DNA of 64,000 bases from Forficula auricularia (taxonomy: Eukaryota > Arthropoda > Insecta > Dermaptera > Forficulidae): assembly GCA_024734495.1 (NCBI GenBank), contig JALMQS010000075.1:10412757-10476756 (forward strand), given 5' to 3'. Every line of letters begins with the position of its first letter. The stretch's first letter is position 1. The notes beneath the pieces were generated by a model. That model was given only the letters and a program-made list of their open reading frames with translations, was not told the DNA's origin and did not search any database. Positions 23,972 through 34,789 of this stretch are shown here, piece by piece. The position numbers and the translations under genes are program-made.

Positions 23972-23998
23972 TGGTGAAGGTGCTGCTGGGATTTGAAA
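23972..23998 (+). promoter_or_regulatory. Candidate primer-binding site
   Basis: TGGTGAAGGTGC follows the 5' LTR with no gap. It is followed by an extra TGC and then TGGGATTTGAA. Without the extra 3 nt, the complement reads as a tRNA 3' end (T-loop TTCAAAT, 5-nt T-stem half, 7-nt acceptor half, A, CCA). The tRNA identity is not determined. Confidence 0.5.
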
Positions 23999-24385
23999 AT
24001 CTAAGCCATCCTATCCCACAGATATCCCTAAATTCAAAATCCCATATTAAAAATATTCTGAGAAGTGAGAATACCAGGCTTAGTAAGGCTGCAACCGAAC
24101 GCGATACCTGTCTCGTTGTACTAAAATTGAACAAAAAATATAGTATATTGCCCCGTACCGTTAATTTATCTTTTTTCATATTTTTTTATTTATTTAAATT
24201 CTCTTAACAGTGGGATATCAAAGGTTAATTGAATAATCCCGGCTTCAACACTTCTATTTTTGTAATTTTCTCAGAAGTTATTTGGCGAACTGTTTACTTT
24301 CTTTTCTATAAAATTAATACATTTTATAAATAAACAATAGCAACTTCTAATATTTGATTCTTTCTTTTACAAATACACACCGAGA

Positions 24386-25297
24386 ATGGACGGCACACAA
24401 CAGAGTCTTGACGAACGCAGGGCGATTTATGCAGGCAACCAACAGGCAACAGTTGAATTATCCAACACGCCGATCGATCCTGATGATATGGCATTAGACT
24501 CTGGGACCTGTATGTCTACCCCTACACCGGCGGAAATGGAAGAATCGACACTTCCAGCCATGCTACGAGATACCAGGGAATTTGCAAATGCGCTTGACGG
24601 TGAACATCAAATCGCAAGTACACAGACCCCCCCTCCACCCACACCCTTCGATACTAATAGCATATTCCAACAAATAATGTTGCAAATGAAAGAAAATTTT
24701 GATAAAACCGAGGCTAGAGCTAAGAAATTCGAGGCTAATATGATAGAGGCAATAAATAGAACAATGAATAAACTACAAAATAAATCAGAGCCCAATTTTG
24801 ATAAAATAGATAATAAAATAGAGTCACACGATGCAACAATACAACAATCACCACCCTTAGAAATCAAGTTAGCAACAATTGAAACCATTGTTGACCCTCT
24901 TCCTTTAGAAACCGCCCTAGAATTCTCTTTAGTCCCATGTAATAAAATTAATATAGTCCCCATTATAGAACCCTCCATAGAATTAAAAACAATAACTTGT
25001 ATACCCGCCATAGAAATTCACACACCCATAATTTGCCCACCAATAATTGAAATTGCGCCCCCACCACCTTTAATACAAATTGATATAAGTCCTCCAAACA
25101 AATTTAATTCAATAGTAAAAATTTTAATTGGTTTGCATATAGAATATAAAAATTATTTTACAACATTTTCGATTTTCAAACAATCAACAATAAATTTAAT
25201 TATAAATCATATCAGTGACGTGATTCAGAATGAATCGCATCATTGCCAGCGAGCACTAGAAAGAACTTTATACGCCTCGCGGGGGATCAACCGATAA
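24386..25297 (+). CDS. Gag-like ORF of the LTR element, 303 aa, unrecognised
   Basis: Starts MDGTQQSLDERRAIYAGNQQ. Residues about 90-150 look like a charged coiled coil (QIMLQMKENFDKTEARAKKF, then NRTMNKLQNKSEPNFDKIDN). Residues about 155-245 are a Pro/Ile-rich low-complexity stretch (IEIHTPIICPPIIEIAPPPP). The C-terminus has NESHHCQRALERTL. There is no zinc knuckle and no homology I can name. Its position directly after the primer-binding site argues for a Gag-type structural protein. It could equally be a former longer protein cut by a stop. Codon use is A-rich, as in many Gag genes. Confidence 0.65.
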   Translation: MDGTQQSLDERRAIYAGNQQATVELSNTPIDPDDMALDSGTCMSTPTPAEMEESTLPAMLRDTREFANALDGEHQIASTQTPPPPTPFDTNSIFQQIMLQMKENFDKTEARAKKFEANMIEAINRTMNKLQNKSEPNFDKIDNKIESHDATIQQSPPLEIKLATIETIVDPLPLETALEFSLVPCNKINIVPIIEPSIELKTITCIPAIEIHTPIICPPIIEIAPPPPLIQIDISPPNKFNSIVKILIGLHIEYKNYFTTFSIFKQSTINLIINHISDVIQNESHHCQRALERTLYASRGINR

Positions 25298-26666
25298 AAA
25301 TGATAGGAAAACAATTTTTATGGACCCATATGAAACCTTTGAAAATTGCCTTTATACCTTGAAATTCCTCGAAAAACGAAAATGCTTATAAGCAAACCAT
25401 TTTTTATTTAGTAAATCCCCATATAACCCAGTCCCTTAATATTTTTCATTCGTCGTTTGTTGTTGCAAAATTTAAATCATAATTTGTCAAAAATAGTACA
25501 TTTCATTATCTTTTAAAATCTATATTTAAATAATTTTTGATAATTATTTAATTCAATTTCTTGTAAACATGAATCACCACACTATTATTTCTTTCGTCTA
25601 ATTTAAAATAAATATTCTAATATAACTATTTATATTAGCAGATAATTTCACATAGGTCCCCATTTAAAATTTTTAATCCACATTTCTATCATAATTTTGT
25701 ATTTCCATTTTTTTATATAAATCCAGCAGGCCCTTTTGTAATTTAACTTCAGTAAACTCAGTAGATTTATCGATTCAATGATTTTTAGAAATCATTAACC
25801 ATATTCATTTTTAATTTTATTTTTTATAATTTTATCATTTGGCGTCAACACAACTCATTTATCACGATGAGACTCATATAAAATATTACCCTCATTTGTC
25901 ACAATAGACAAAATTCATTTTTAAATAATTGTTCATTCTAGATAAACCCGATTCAACCCTCTCTAGTCAACTTTCTTTGTAATTTTAAAATTTAAATTTA
26001 AATTAAATTCTAACCTGTGTTTGTATCAATAGAGTCAATCAATATTAATTTCTTTCCACCCTCACTATGTTTCTGTTCATTTAAATAAAATTTTCTAGTA
26101 TTGATGTAAATTTTTCAATTGCTCCACTTATTAATTTTATAATAAACATTCTATTAGATTCAACTTTCCTTCTCAATATCCTAACAATGTTGGAACATGC
26201 AAAACTAAAAATATAATTTTCTCCCTTTAGCCCCTGAATAAGCCCCTTGCAATTAAAAATTAAAACATTTAAAAGCGGTAACCAACAAGCGCATTTGCAA
26301 ACAGTATCTCACATGAGCGAATTAATTATTGTTACGATTAACATAAATTCTTGAAAATTTTTTATAGTATGTCGAATGGTCCGTCACAGAGATGGGAACT
26401 CGTGCATCCATATAGAAGAGATGAACACGATCCCAATATGCGGATAGACATGAAAAAGGAAATGCGAAATCAGGAATCGATGTATCAGTATTGGATAATT
26501 GAACTTAAAAAAAAGATATAATAACAAATTGCTTGTGATCCCTGCGTTTCGATGGATTAGTTGTGGTCTCACGGGGTAAATAGCCTGGGCTAATAATTTG
26601 AAAAGAAATTTTTTCAGTTTATTAATAATTTAAAAAAAAAAATTTTTTAGTTTAAAAATTTTTTTT
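25298..26666. other. Non-coding interior of the LTR element
   Basis: AT-rich with frequent stops in all frames. I looked for reverse-transcriptase or integrase motifs and saw none. Confidence 0.6.
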
Positions 26667-26678
26667 AAAGGGAAGCGG
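26667..26678 (+). promoter_or_regulatory. Candidate polypurine tract
   Basis: AAAGGGAAGCGG, 5 nt (TGTCA) before the start of the 3' LTR as defined by the target duplications. The purine run is the usual plus-strand primer site. The 5-nt gap is unusual. Confidence 0.55.
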
Positions 26679-26683
26679 TGTCA

Positions 26684-28031
26684 TAAAATGGTAACAACCC
26701 ATTTTCGCACATTGTTGAACAAAGAATCGAATTTAGAAGTATGTTTTTTTTATGCATAGTAGAGTTAAAAAATCTTAAATCTGAACTTTTTCAAAATTTA
26801 TTAATTTAATAACTTAAAAATAGGAAAGAGATTAACCAGTCAAGCCAAATATAGAATAAATTTCGTAAAAATTAGTTTATTTTTCATATTTAAAGAGAAG
26901 CTGGCTTAAGCCGGGATTATCTAAAGTCATTCGTGGTATATGAGCTTTAAGGCCCAGTTCTGAATATAGTCAGGGGAATGAGATTAGTCAGGGTCCAAAC
27001 ACCCTCATATAACAAAATAGAACATTATGATTGGCGATGTCCCTTAGAAGGGGTAGAAAACTAAGAATTATATAAAACATAGCCCCCACACATCAAGGAG
27101 ACACAATCGGAAATGCATAAAGAGGATGACACGAAGAAATATCTCTCTCTATTATTTTATCCAGCTCTTACCTTACATCTCTATATATTATACCTCTACC
27201 TATATTATTCTATTACATTATCCAGCGCTATTACTCTATCTTCTTTACATTATATTCTCCACTCTCTATTACTCGATCTCACGAGTATATTTCTTCTTCC
27301 TGGAGTCGTTTTTGCGGGCATTTTCATTCATCAACTTGCTAGCCCCTCCATTGGCACTTCTATCATTAGCACGATAGCTAATTGAATAGCACGGACAAGA
27401 ATATCTGTCCGGCTCTCGTGAAGACATCACGGAAGATTATCAAAAAGGCGAGACTCCAGGCCCGTTACACACTCTTCGACGTGGCAGTCTACGGAACCTG
27501 AGCGAGAGGGAGTGCGGCACAGCTAGCGCTGTTGAAGTATTTGAACCAGTCAGCACACTTCAAGAGCAAACGTAATCAATCATAATTTCTTTGAACGATC
27601 TCCGTTCACCCTTTAAAGCCATCAAATCATTTAATTCTTTCTGACTGTTAAATTCACCAAGGACCTCAATAAATCATATATTATACATTGAATTCTTGAT
27701 TATCTTTCACTGTTAAGAAAATTCCCCATTCTCCTTTGCAGCTAGAATTCATTTAAGTATTTTTATTTTATTTTTGCCTATTTAGAATTATTTTTTTTAT
27801 TTTTTTTGTAAATTCATTGCATCAGATTAACTTCAGTAACGTAAAATTTGAACATAAGAGTAAATTCAGTAGTTTATCAAACTAGTACAACGAGATACAC
27901 TGAGTTACACCACCACCACCACGTCTATAAAGGTTAGTATTCTCACACTCAGGAATATTCCCCTTAAACGTCCCCTTACCAAGCTAATTTCCAGACCCCT
28001 CCAACCACCTACCCTCCCTAACCCCATTGCA
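26684..28031 (+). repeat. 3' LTR
   Basis: 1,348 bp, starting TAAAATGGTAACAACCC and ending CCCTAACCCCATTGCA. It has the same length as the 5' LTR at a constant offset of 4,060 bp, so there are no net indels between them. Confidence 0.9.
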
Positions 28032-28035
28032 GTGT

Positions 28036-30540
28036 TAATTTATAAGTCCCGGATTTCTCGAAAATGAGACTTGTCGGAACAAAAATACAATCGAAAGCCG
28101 ATAACAGTCATGCTATAGTTAGGGAGTTTTCATAAGGGAGGGGGCGACCAGCTGATTAACCACCAAAAGGTTTCAATTTCGGCAATCCGATTAGAGATCA
28201 ACTAGGTAACTTTTTAGTAGAATTGACAGTAACGAAATAATTTAATGAGAAATACATAATTGGTCTAGTAATAATGAAGTTTCGATTTTTCTAGGGGTGG
28301 CAATGAGTTTTGTAGAGGGGGCACTGCTCTCCTTGCCCTCCCCCTCCCTAACTACCCCCATAGAAACAGTCTATGTACTATGGGCTAAGGGATCAAAGAA
28401 GCTAGTTTATGTCAAAGATCATTAATTTTTATGGCTCCTTTCTGAATCACATCTCCATATCGACAATATGCTTAGAGTTATCTATCTTTATTCAAAATAA
28501 GACCGGATTCAGACATTGTACTGTATAGTGTCTCAAGTTAAGCAGGCATAAAATTGCTCCAGGAATGAATAAAAACTCTCGTTTCAGCTCCTGTGATATG
28601 ACCATATTATCTCTGTAGCAAAATCTATATAGGAAATTGCTTTTTAAATTTTTTCTTATAAAAAGAAACTTTAAAATGAAGGGAAATGTTGTTATTTCCA
28701 TTAATATATACACACACACAATTTCTTATATCATGTTGTTTCAGAAATAATTTGAAAAATATGTTGTTTTTTCTATCTAGGTGGTTTCATTCGAAACTTT
28801 ACTTTGATATGCAACTTATTTTCTCCGAAACATCAAATCTAACCACTATCCTAATACCTCCCTTTGCCAATCAATTCCATTGCAATATGCGAATGCAGAC
28901 TTCACGACTGGAATTGTGAAAACTGTTTTAGGGGGGATTTTTGATTTCATCTCGTCAAACAACCACCATGGTAGTATCTATAAAATAAAGTAAAAAGGAA
29001 AGGGCACAGAAAGTTTTACTATACTTGCTCATGACCAGTATCAGCAGGTGCTTTTGGCGCGAAATCAGCCAGTCCTAAAAATAATGCACCTTCTTGCTGC
29101 AATTCTTTCTCACATCAATTTAAAATAAAATCTTAGCTAATGAATTTTTTTAAGCTTTTTGGCAGTTATTTTCCATTCCTGGAGAGACAGCAGTCTTTCG
29201 AACACGTAACCAAATTTATCTATAACACCCATTAAAGATAATATAATATCATTGATTTTTTTATCAAATCAACTCTGCTAATATTATCGGCAATTATAAC
29301 TTTTCAATTTCAATTTTTTTCTTCATTGTGTAGTATAGTACGATATAATATCTGTTCTTCGCTCGTTATTGATAATCAATTGCAATTATAATATTTGAGG
29401 AATATAAAAAAAGAAGGGAATTAATTTTTTATTTAATTAAATGGTTGAACCTTATCGAAAAAACTACCCTTCTATGTCCCTCAAAGATTAATTTATAATA
29501 TTTCACGAGATATGAAATCGATGACCTGAAAAAAAAATATTGGTGTAATTTTCCATTTATAAAATAAAGATAAAAAACATTTAAGTAACATAATTATTCA
29601 AAAATCCATTTAAAAAATTAATAGGTTTTTCCCTAAGAGCTATTAGTATAATTATTATTTAAGAAAAGTGATTATCCATCATTTCAGCAAGGTCTGATTC
29701 TCTTTAAACTAATAATTTCCCCCAAACCTTAATGAATTAATAATATGCATAATAACAAACTCCTATGGAAATGTATATCTACAACTTTAATGTTACTCAA
29801 ATCAATTACATTTAGAAAGGGGGTTTTGATTGGTAGAGAAACATTTTGTCATTTAAAGAGGGTTAATTGTTTATGTGACGTTTCACAATAAAAATACATA
29901 TAAAATTTTAAGTAACATAAAACATTTCTCCCAATTGTCCATTTTAACGAGTTTACATTAGACCAAAAATGAAGGTAGACACAGTAATATTTATAGATAA
30001 TATTTGTTTGAGAAGTGTAGCAAAGGAAAAACAAAATGCTTTATTATCAATGAATTTTAATGAGTTGACAAAGAGAATTTTAGGGATCAAGAGAATGTAG
30101 GTAAAAAGAGGAGGAACCTTTTTGGATCATTAAGCTATAAAATATTTTCTTATAAAGAAATTGTTTCAACAATTTCAAAATGCGAATTGTTTTTCAAGCT
30201 CTACAAAATCCATGAATCTCAAACTATTTAAATTGAAATTAGTTTATGGAATAAATTTGTATAAAGAATATACCTAATCATAAATATAACTATATAATAA
30301 ATACACAGAGGGGGAAGGTGTATAGTGAATTCAAGGGGTGTTTTAAGCAGGCTATTTTGTTTTTTAAAGAGAGTATTTTATTTGTTAATGATTTATTAAA
30401 AAAGAAGCTTACAATATTCAATATATAATTACTTTTAATAACATTTAGCTTCTAAAAGAAAAAATAATTTGCGAGAAGCCATATACAATTAACTCCAAAA
30501 CAAAAAAAACAAGCAGTCGATAATTTTTTAATTAAAATAT
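28036..30540. other. Unassigned AT-rich intron sequence
   Basis: No supported gene. Short open frames near 28490-28920 and 29850-30030 lack any recognisable domain. A (CA)n tract lies near 28710. Confidence 0.5.
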
Positions 30541-31410
30541 ATATATACGAGCTTTTCGTGCGTGCCGAAGGCACGCCCTCGAAGCTCGGCCCTCCGGGCT
30601 GGTGCCCTGGCGGGCTGCGTCTCGGTCCAAAAATTTTATTCCTCTTAAAAAACCACACTCCAAATGTATACCTGTAAACTCCCCAAAATACATTCTCTCT
30701 TAAAAGTTTCGCCTCATTTTCGTCCTGACACAGCCACAGAAATGAGGCTCTAGATATGAATCTGGGAGTATTTTTTTTTCTATAATCTACAGCATTGTGA
30801 TATTTTTTGTGTGGAAATATGTAGATTTATTTAAATAAGTGGGATCGTGTGAAGAGGAGAATTATATTATATCATTTTTTTTAAATCAATATAAGGCTCC
30901 AAATATTTAAAAGAGATCAGGAGTTGTTTGTATGACAGGCTGCTCCAGTAGTGCCATGAGAAACTCGGGCATGCGTGTCTTAAGTATTCAATTTTGTAAA
31001 AATCAAAAAATAAGAATAACAAAATTTAGATTTTTAAAAAATTATAAAAAAGTTTATTAAAAAATAAACAAATAATATATAAAATATAAATCAAATAAGA
31101 TGTGATTAATTTCTTCTTCTGTGCGCAAAGAAAAGCAAATTGAATATTTAATTTTTGAGTGGTGAGCGGGGCGGAGAGGAGGAATAATTATCAATATATT
31201 TAATGTTTTTTAGGCAGCCCGCTCCTCGGAGGCCCAATAAACAAAATAAATGCAAAATAAAATCAATTGAAGTGTTTCATTTCAAAATTCGAGCCCAAAT
31301 TACGATTATATTTCAAATTTGCCGCAAATATACCGACGGCATCAGCGCTCCCTGTAGGCAGCATTACGTCAGCGTTGCTGCAAATTAATCTGGCCTATTC
31401 TATATATTAT
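30541..31410 (+). repeat. Repeat with GC-rich head, long copy
   Basis: Head: TTTTCGTGCGTGCC, GCACGCCCTCGAAGCTCGG, CCTGGCGGGCTGCGTC. Then TCCAAATGTATACCTGTAAA and a hairpin-like GCCTCATTT/AAATGAGGC. The distal end is GTCAGCGTTGCTGCAAATTA, then ATCTGG-CTATTCT. The shorter copy is at 42718-42970. Non-coding. Confidence 0.7.
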
Positions 31411-31637
31411 AATCAATTTTTCCAAGAAAATCTTTTGAAAATATTTTGAATAAAAGATAATAAAATTATTATAATTATATAGTCAAAGTTTTAATAAATG
31501 CCAAATACGAGCGAAATTTGGATATCTAGGTTTTAGGCGCACAACATCTGTTTACAGTAACCAACTTATTTTATTGATGGAGACAATAAAGGAGTGTGTC
31601 TTCTGCTGGAATTATAAATTTTATTTATTTATAACGA

Positions 31638-31672
31638 GACTATAGTTTCGAGGGCTTTGCCCTCTTCATCAG
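31638..31672 (-). ncRNA. Hammerhead ribozyme core, intact, locus 3
   Basis: Minus strand: CTGATGA, A, stem II GAGGGC/GCCCTC with loop AAA, GAAAC-TATA-GTC. Stem I starts AG... wait-free pairing A-U and G-C, then an internal loop, then a 6-bp helix TTGTAA/TTATAA (one G-U pair). An internal loop in stem I is typical of natural fast-cleaving type-I hammerheads. Cleavage is predicted after the C at 31638. Sense to mGluR, 1.65 kb downstream of exon A. Confidence 0.8.
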
Positions 31673-31731
31673 TCTATTACAATGGATTCACAGGATTCAT
31701 AAATTAATTCCTGTGAATCCATTGTAATAGA

Positions 31732-31766
31732 GTGATGAAGAGGGCAAAGCCCTCGAAACTATAGTC
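31732..31766 (+). pseudogene. Inactivated hammerhead core, locus 3 mirror copy
   Basis: The same sequence as its partner but with GTGATGA in place of CTGATGA. This changes the core C3 that pairs with G8, so cleavage should be lost. The stems and GAAAC-TATA-GTC are unchanged. Confidence 0.75.
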
Positions 31767-31822
31767 TCGTTATAAATAAAATTTATAATTTCAGCAGAAG
31801 ACACACTCTTTTATTGTCTCCT

Positions 31823-32560
31823 TCAATATATAAAAATTCTGCTACTCTCGGCAAAAACTTTCAATTCAACTTATTTTATGTTAAGGCATATTTGCTGCAC
31901 ACTCCATAACTACACTTCCCATTAAGCTAAGAAAATAAAAATTACATATCTTCCTAAGACCAATTTGACATTTTATTTATAACTGTTTCGGAGATAGATG
32001 TGGCAGAAAATTGCTAGTTTTGAAACTCGATCATCTAAACCTCCAGGCGTATTATAAGCTTGAAACTTGCATAGGTCTTAGCTTATAAAGAAAGAAAGAA
32101 AATCAGAAAATGACAATTTTTTTAACTCAACTTTAGGAGCTTAATAACTTTTTATTAAGCTACTACGTACATCAATATTTTACATCTTCTTAAAAAGTAT
32201 TTGATCCTTGACCCTTGATAATTTCGAGCTTGTTTGTATCTCAAATCAGAGGAGAGAAAGATGCCAGAAAATTGCAAATTTGGAAAGTCAGACAATGCTT
32301 GAGGGCGGTACCTCATGGGAACGCCAAAATCATCAAATCAGTTCATCCCCCTCACAGCCAAAAAATATGTAAAATTTCGTTTTACAAAATATTTCGCGTG
32401 CGGGTTACTTAAATGTGATTTTTGCAGCTGATTTCATTTTTTTTTTTTTAATAAATCATTTTTTTTATAAAATAGATTCTAAGATGTTTATGAACGTGTT
32501 ACAAAATATGTTTTGATAAAGTGAAAGTTTTTTGCCGAGGGTTGCAGAATTTTTATATAT
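31823..32560. repeat. Core between two hammerhead palindromes, with inverted ends
   Basis: ATATAAAAATTCTGCTACTC and TCGGCAAAAACTTTC (31826-31860) are mirrored at 32523-32558 (GAAAGTTTTTTGCCGAGG, TTTTTATATATTGA). The interior of about 660 bp has no ORF of note. CTCTGCTACTCTCGGC-type sequence also ends the fragments at 48838-49010, so this is part of the same family. Confidence 0.7.
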
Positions 32561-32744
32561 TGAAGGAGACAATGAAAGAGTGTGTCTTCTGCTGGAATTA
32601 TACATTTTATTTATAACGAGACTATGGTTTCGGGGGCTTTGCCCTCTTCATCAGTCTATTACAAAGCCCTCGAAACTATAGTCTCGTTATAAATAAAATT
32701 TATAATTCTAGCAGAAGACACACTCTTTTATTGTCTCCTTTAAA
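32561..32744. repeat. Hammerhead-bearing palindrome, locus 4
   Basis: Arms TGAAGGAGACAATGAAAGAG and GTGTGTCTTCTGCTGG at left, with complements at right ending GTCTCCTT. The left arm holds a ribozyme on the minus strand. The right arm lacks CTGATGA and half of stem II. Confidence 0.85.
32620..32654 (-). ncRNA. Hammerhead ribozyme core, near-intact, locus 4
   Basis: Minus strand: CTGATGA, A, stem II GAGGGC/GCCCCC (one A-C mismatch), loop AAA, GAAAC-CATA-GTC. The core bases are kept; the stem III loop and one stem II pair differ from locus 3. Sense to mGluR, in the 27.5-kb intron. Confidence 0.65.
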
Positions 32745-33325
32745 ATTTTTTGATAATAAGTCGGTATGGGGTCAGCACTGAAAGTATTGCCTGAGGGGCG
32801 GCATAGCTACAGTTTTGGAAATAATTTTTTCAAAAAGAGAAGACCAAAATAAAAATTAAAGCCTCTTGATGAAAAAGTGTAATAAATAAAATTGCTTTAG
32901 GTATTTTTCAGCTAAAAAGTGAAATAACCAAATGTAAATGTTCGTAAATTTAGGCTATGCAAGAGTAAAAAAACACAAAAAAACACCTCTATAATATATA
33001 TAATTATATATAGGTATATATTCCTGATATCCAATACTAACTTTTTATGAAATGAAGATCAATATAGTTCTTCAGAATTTATTCTAATTAATTTTATTCA
33101 ACTTTCCTTCAGTCCACTGAGAAATTATTTAATTGTATCATATATAGTCAGAGCTTTGAGTAGTAAATTTCTCTATGATATAGGTGGGGGTAATCAATTA
33201 TACTTGATAATATCAATTTTTTATGTAATTAATTTTATTTTAATATCATTAATTGTCTGGGATTTTTTTAGCTCCTGAGTGTATATTTTTTAATCTACGA
33301 TAATATTTTATTTATTATTCCATAC

Positions 33326-33572
33326 CTGCCAATAAAAAGAAATCTGTCGGTGAAGTTGAGACGTCTCGAGGCAGCAAGCAGCCTTCGAACTGTCATTCCC
33401 TCACAGAAACACACCACCACACGAGCATTTTTGTCTTCATCCAGTTTCAAAAGAACACGATCAAAAACTTCTTCTTTTGCATTACTAAGCACCGAATCCT
33501 CCTTGGCGATACAGACAGCAGCTCTTTCTGCCAATTCTCGAAACGCCTGGATGCCACTCTGCCCGTAGTTCT
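33326..33572 (-). CDS. mGluR: Metabotropic glutamate receptor, ligand-binding-domain exon A
   Basis: Internal exon of a class C GPCR that binds glutamate at the neuronal membrane. The 247 bp encode 81 whole codons plus 2 nt at each end, without a stop. The translation contains NYGQSGIQAF, CIAKEDSVLSNAKEEVFDR and VVVCFCEGMTVRRLLAASRR, ending LFIG. It matches the lobe of mammalian mGluRs with CFCEGMTVR almost residue for residue. On the minus strand the acceptor is tttcag before AGAACTAC and the donor is GGCAG/gtatgg. The split codon AG plus the C that opens exon B makes Ser, giving IGSDGWADR as in the family. The preceding exon must end in phase 1 (G + AG = Glu) and should encode the GWTYVS-like part; I did not find it in the window. 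The subtype is not determined. Confidence 0.95.
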
Positions 33573-33691
33573 CTGAAATGAAATACTTCCATTAAACACA
33601 AGTCATTTTCAAAAAAATAAATAAATAAATAAAATAAAATAAAAAATAGTAAAAAGTGAAAACTCAAGACACGGTGATCTTTCAGCAAATA

Positions 33692-34040
33692 CAGGGTGGG
33701 GCATAAAGATCTAGCACATTTTGAAGAGATATAAAAAAATGAAAAAATTTAACTAGAAAAAAACTGAATATATTTTTGAAAAGAACGTAAAATAAATTTT
33801 TTTAATGTATTTTAAAAATTATATCAGACAAAAAAGGGGGAGGTCAAAGATGAAAATTCTAGCCCTTTCGAACAAACTCAACCAAATTTTGTATACATAT
33901 TATGTGATATATTGTTTAGAACACATTAAAAATAATTATTTTATGTTCTTTTCAAAAATATATTCAGTTTTTTTCTAGTTAAATTTTTTCATTTTTTATA
34001 CCCCTTCAAAATGTGGTAGATCTTTATGACCTCCCCCCTG
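33692..34040. mobile_element. Tc1/mariner-type foldback MITE
   Basis: TA on both sides (33690-33691, 34041-34042). Ends CAGGGTGGGGCATAAAGATC and complement of CAGGGGGGAGGTCATAAAGA. The inverted repeats run about 100 bp (through AAAAAATTTAACTAGAAAAA and TGAATATATTTTTGAAAAGA). It lies 120 bp upstream of exon A's acceptor. Confidence 0.8.
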
Positions 34041-34789
34041 TATAATTCAACGGCTGTCTGCATTTCTACATTTAGTTACATTTAGTTTGCATAGAATAGT
34101 TATAGCGTGTTTTTTTTTTTATCTTTTTAACTAAACGTTAGCAGCCAGTTTTGCACCCCTTGCTGTAGAAATTTGATAATATTTTTGTACTCTGCCTCCA
34201 AAATTACTTATTATAATTTCTTGGGTATTAGTATATAAATGAAATCCGTCCTTTCCGATGTCAACTGATTTAGTAACACGAGAGTATCTGGCATCAAAAG
34301 GCATTCACAGCTATTCAAATCTTCGACTAAAATTATATACTATAAAGAATTTCGAAATCAAAGCGAATAATTTAATAGAATACCTGACAAAAAATGAGAA
34401 TTCATTTCGAAAAAATGTAATGTAAGCTGGCTGTTTACATTTCAAGTATTGAAAGAAGAAACAACTTGTTAACAAGGTTTATTAAAAATAAAAATATAAT
34501 AGAATTAAATTAAAACATGCCAAATTAAAAGCTACCTATTACACAGTCTGCATTTAATTTATTCACAAATCATTGAAGAGAAAAAATCTTCAATAGTTCT
34601 TTTCCTTTAATATCCGCCTTCTTTTGTATACGTTACATCTTTAGTTCACTTTATAAAAAATTTGGCTTTCATTACATTTTAATGAATTTATCCATCTATG
34701 AATTTCAACCATTAATTATTATATAAATATTATAATTGAAAGTGAATAGAGATTCAAACAAAATCTTGACAGAGAAAAAAAGAGGCTAA

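Larger units (their letters stand above)
22624..28031 (+). mobile_element. Young non-autonomous LTR retrotransposon, gag-like ORF only
   Basis: 5,408 bp with two 1,348-bp LTRs and a 2.7-kb interior. Flanking GTGT at 22620-22623 and 28032-28035 is a 4-bp target duplication. LTR ends are TAAAATGG and CCATTGCA, a partly inverted terminus. The interior has a primer-binding-site candidate, one 303-codon ORF and a purine tract. There is no protease, reverse transcriptase, RNase H or integrase, so it must be mobilised in trans. The layout fits a TR-GAG or LARD type. The strand follows the ORF and is opposite to mGluR. Confidence 0.9.
31579..31822. repeat. Hammerhead-bearing palindrome, locus 3
   Basis: Arms run from GGAGACAATAAA and GTGTGTCTTCTGCTGGAATT to a centre at about 31700. 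Each arm holds a ribozyme sequence: complete on the minus strand (31638-31672), mutated on the plus strand (31732-31766). Confidence 0.9.
5840..33325 (-). other. 27.5-kb intron of mGluR between exons A and B
   Basis: Everything between the donor at 33325 and the acceptor at 5840 is intronic to the minus-strand receptor gene. It contains Helentron-like, CGACTTC-foldback, THAP, LINE, LTR, hAT and hammerhead repeats listed separately. I saw no further receptor-like exon, and none is needed because A and B join in phase. Confidence 0.85.

Noticed and set aside
22448..24207. Open frames of 73-90 codons in and around the 5' LTR (e.g. MHKEDDTKK...), repeated in the 3' LTR
   Set aside because: They lie over the LTR regulatory region and exist twice only because the LTR does. 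No domain.
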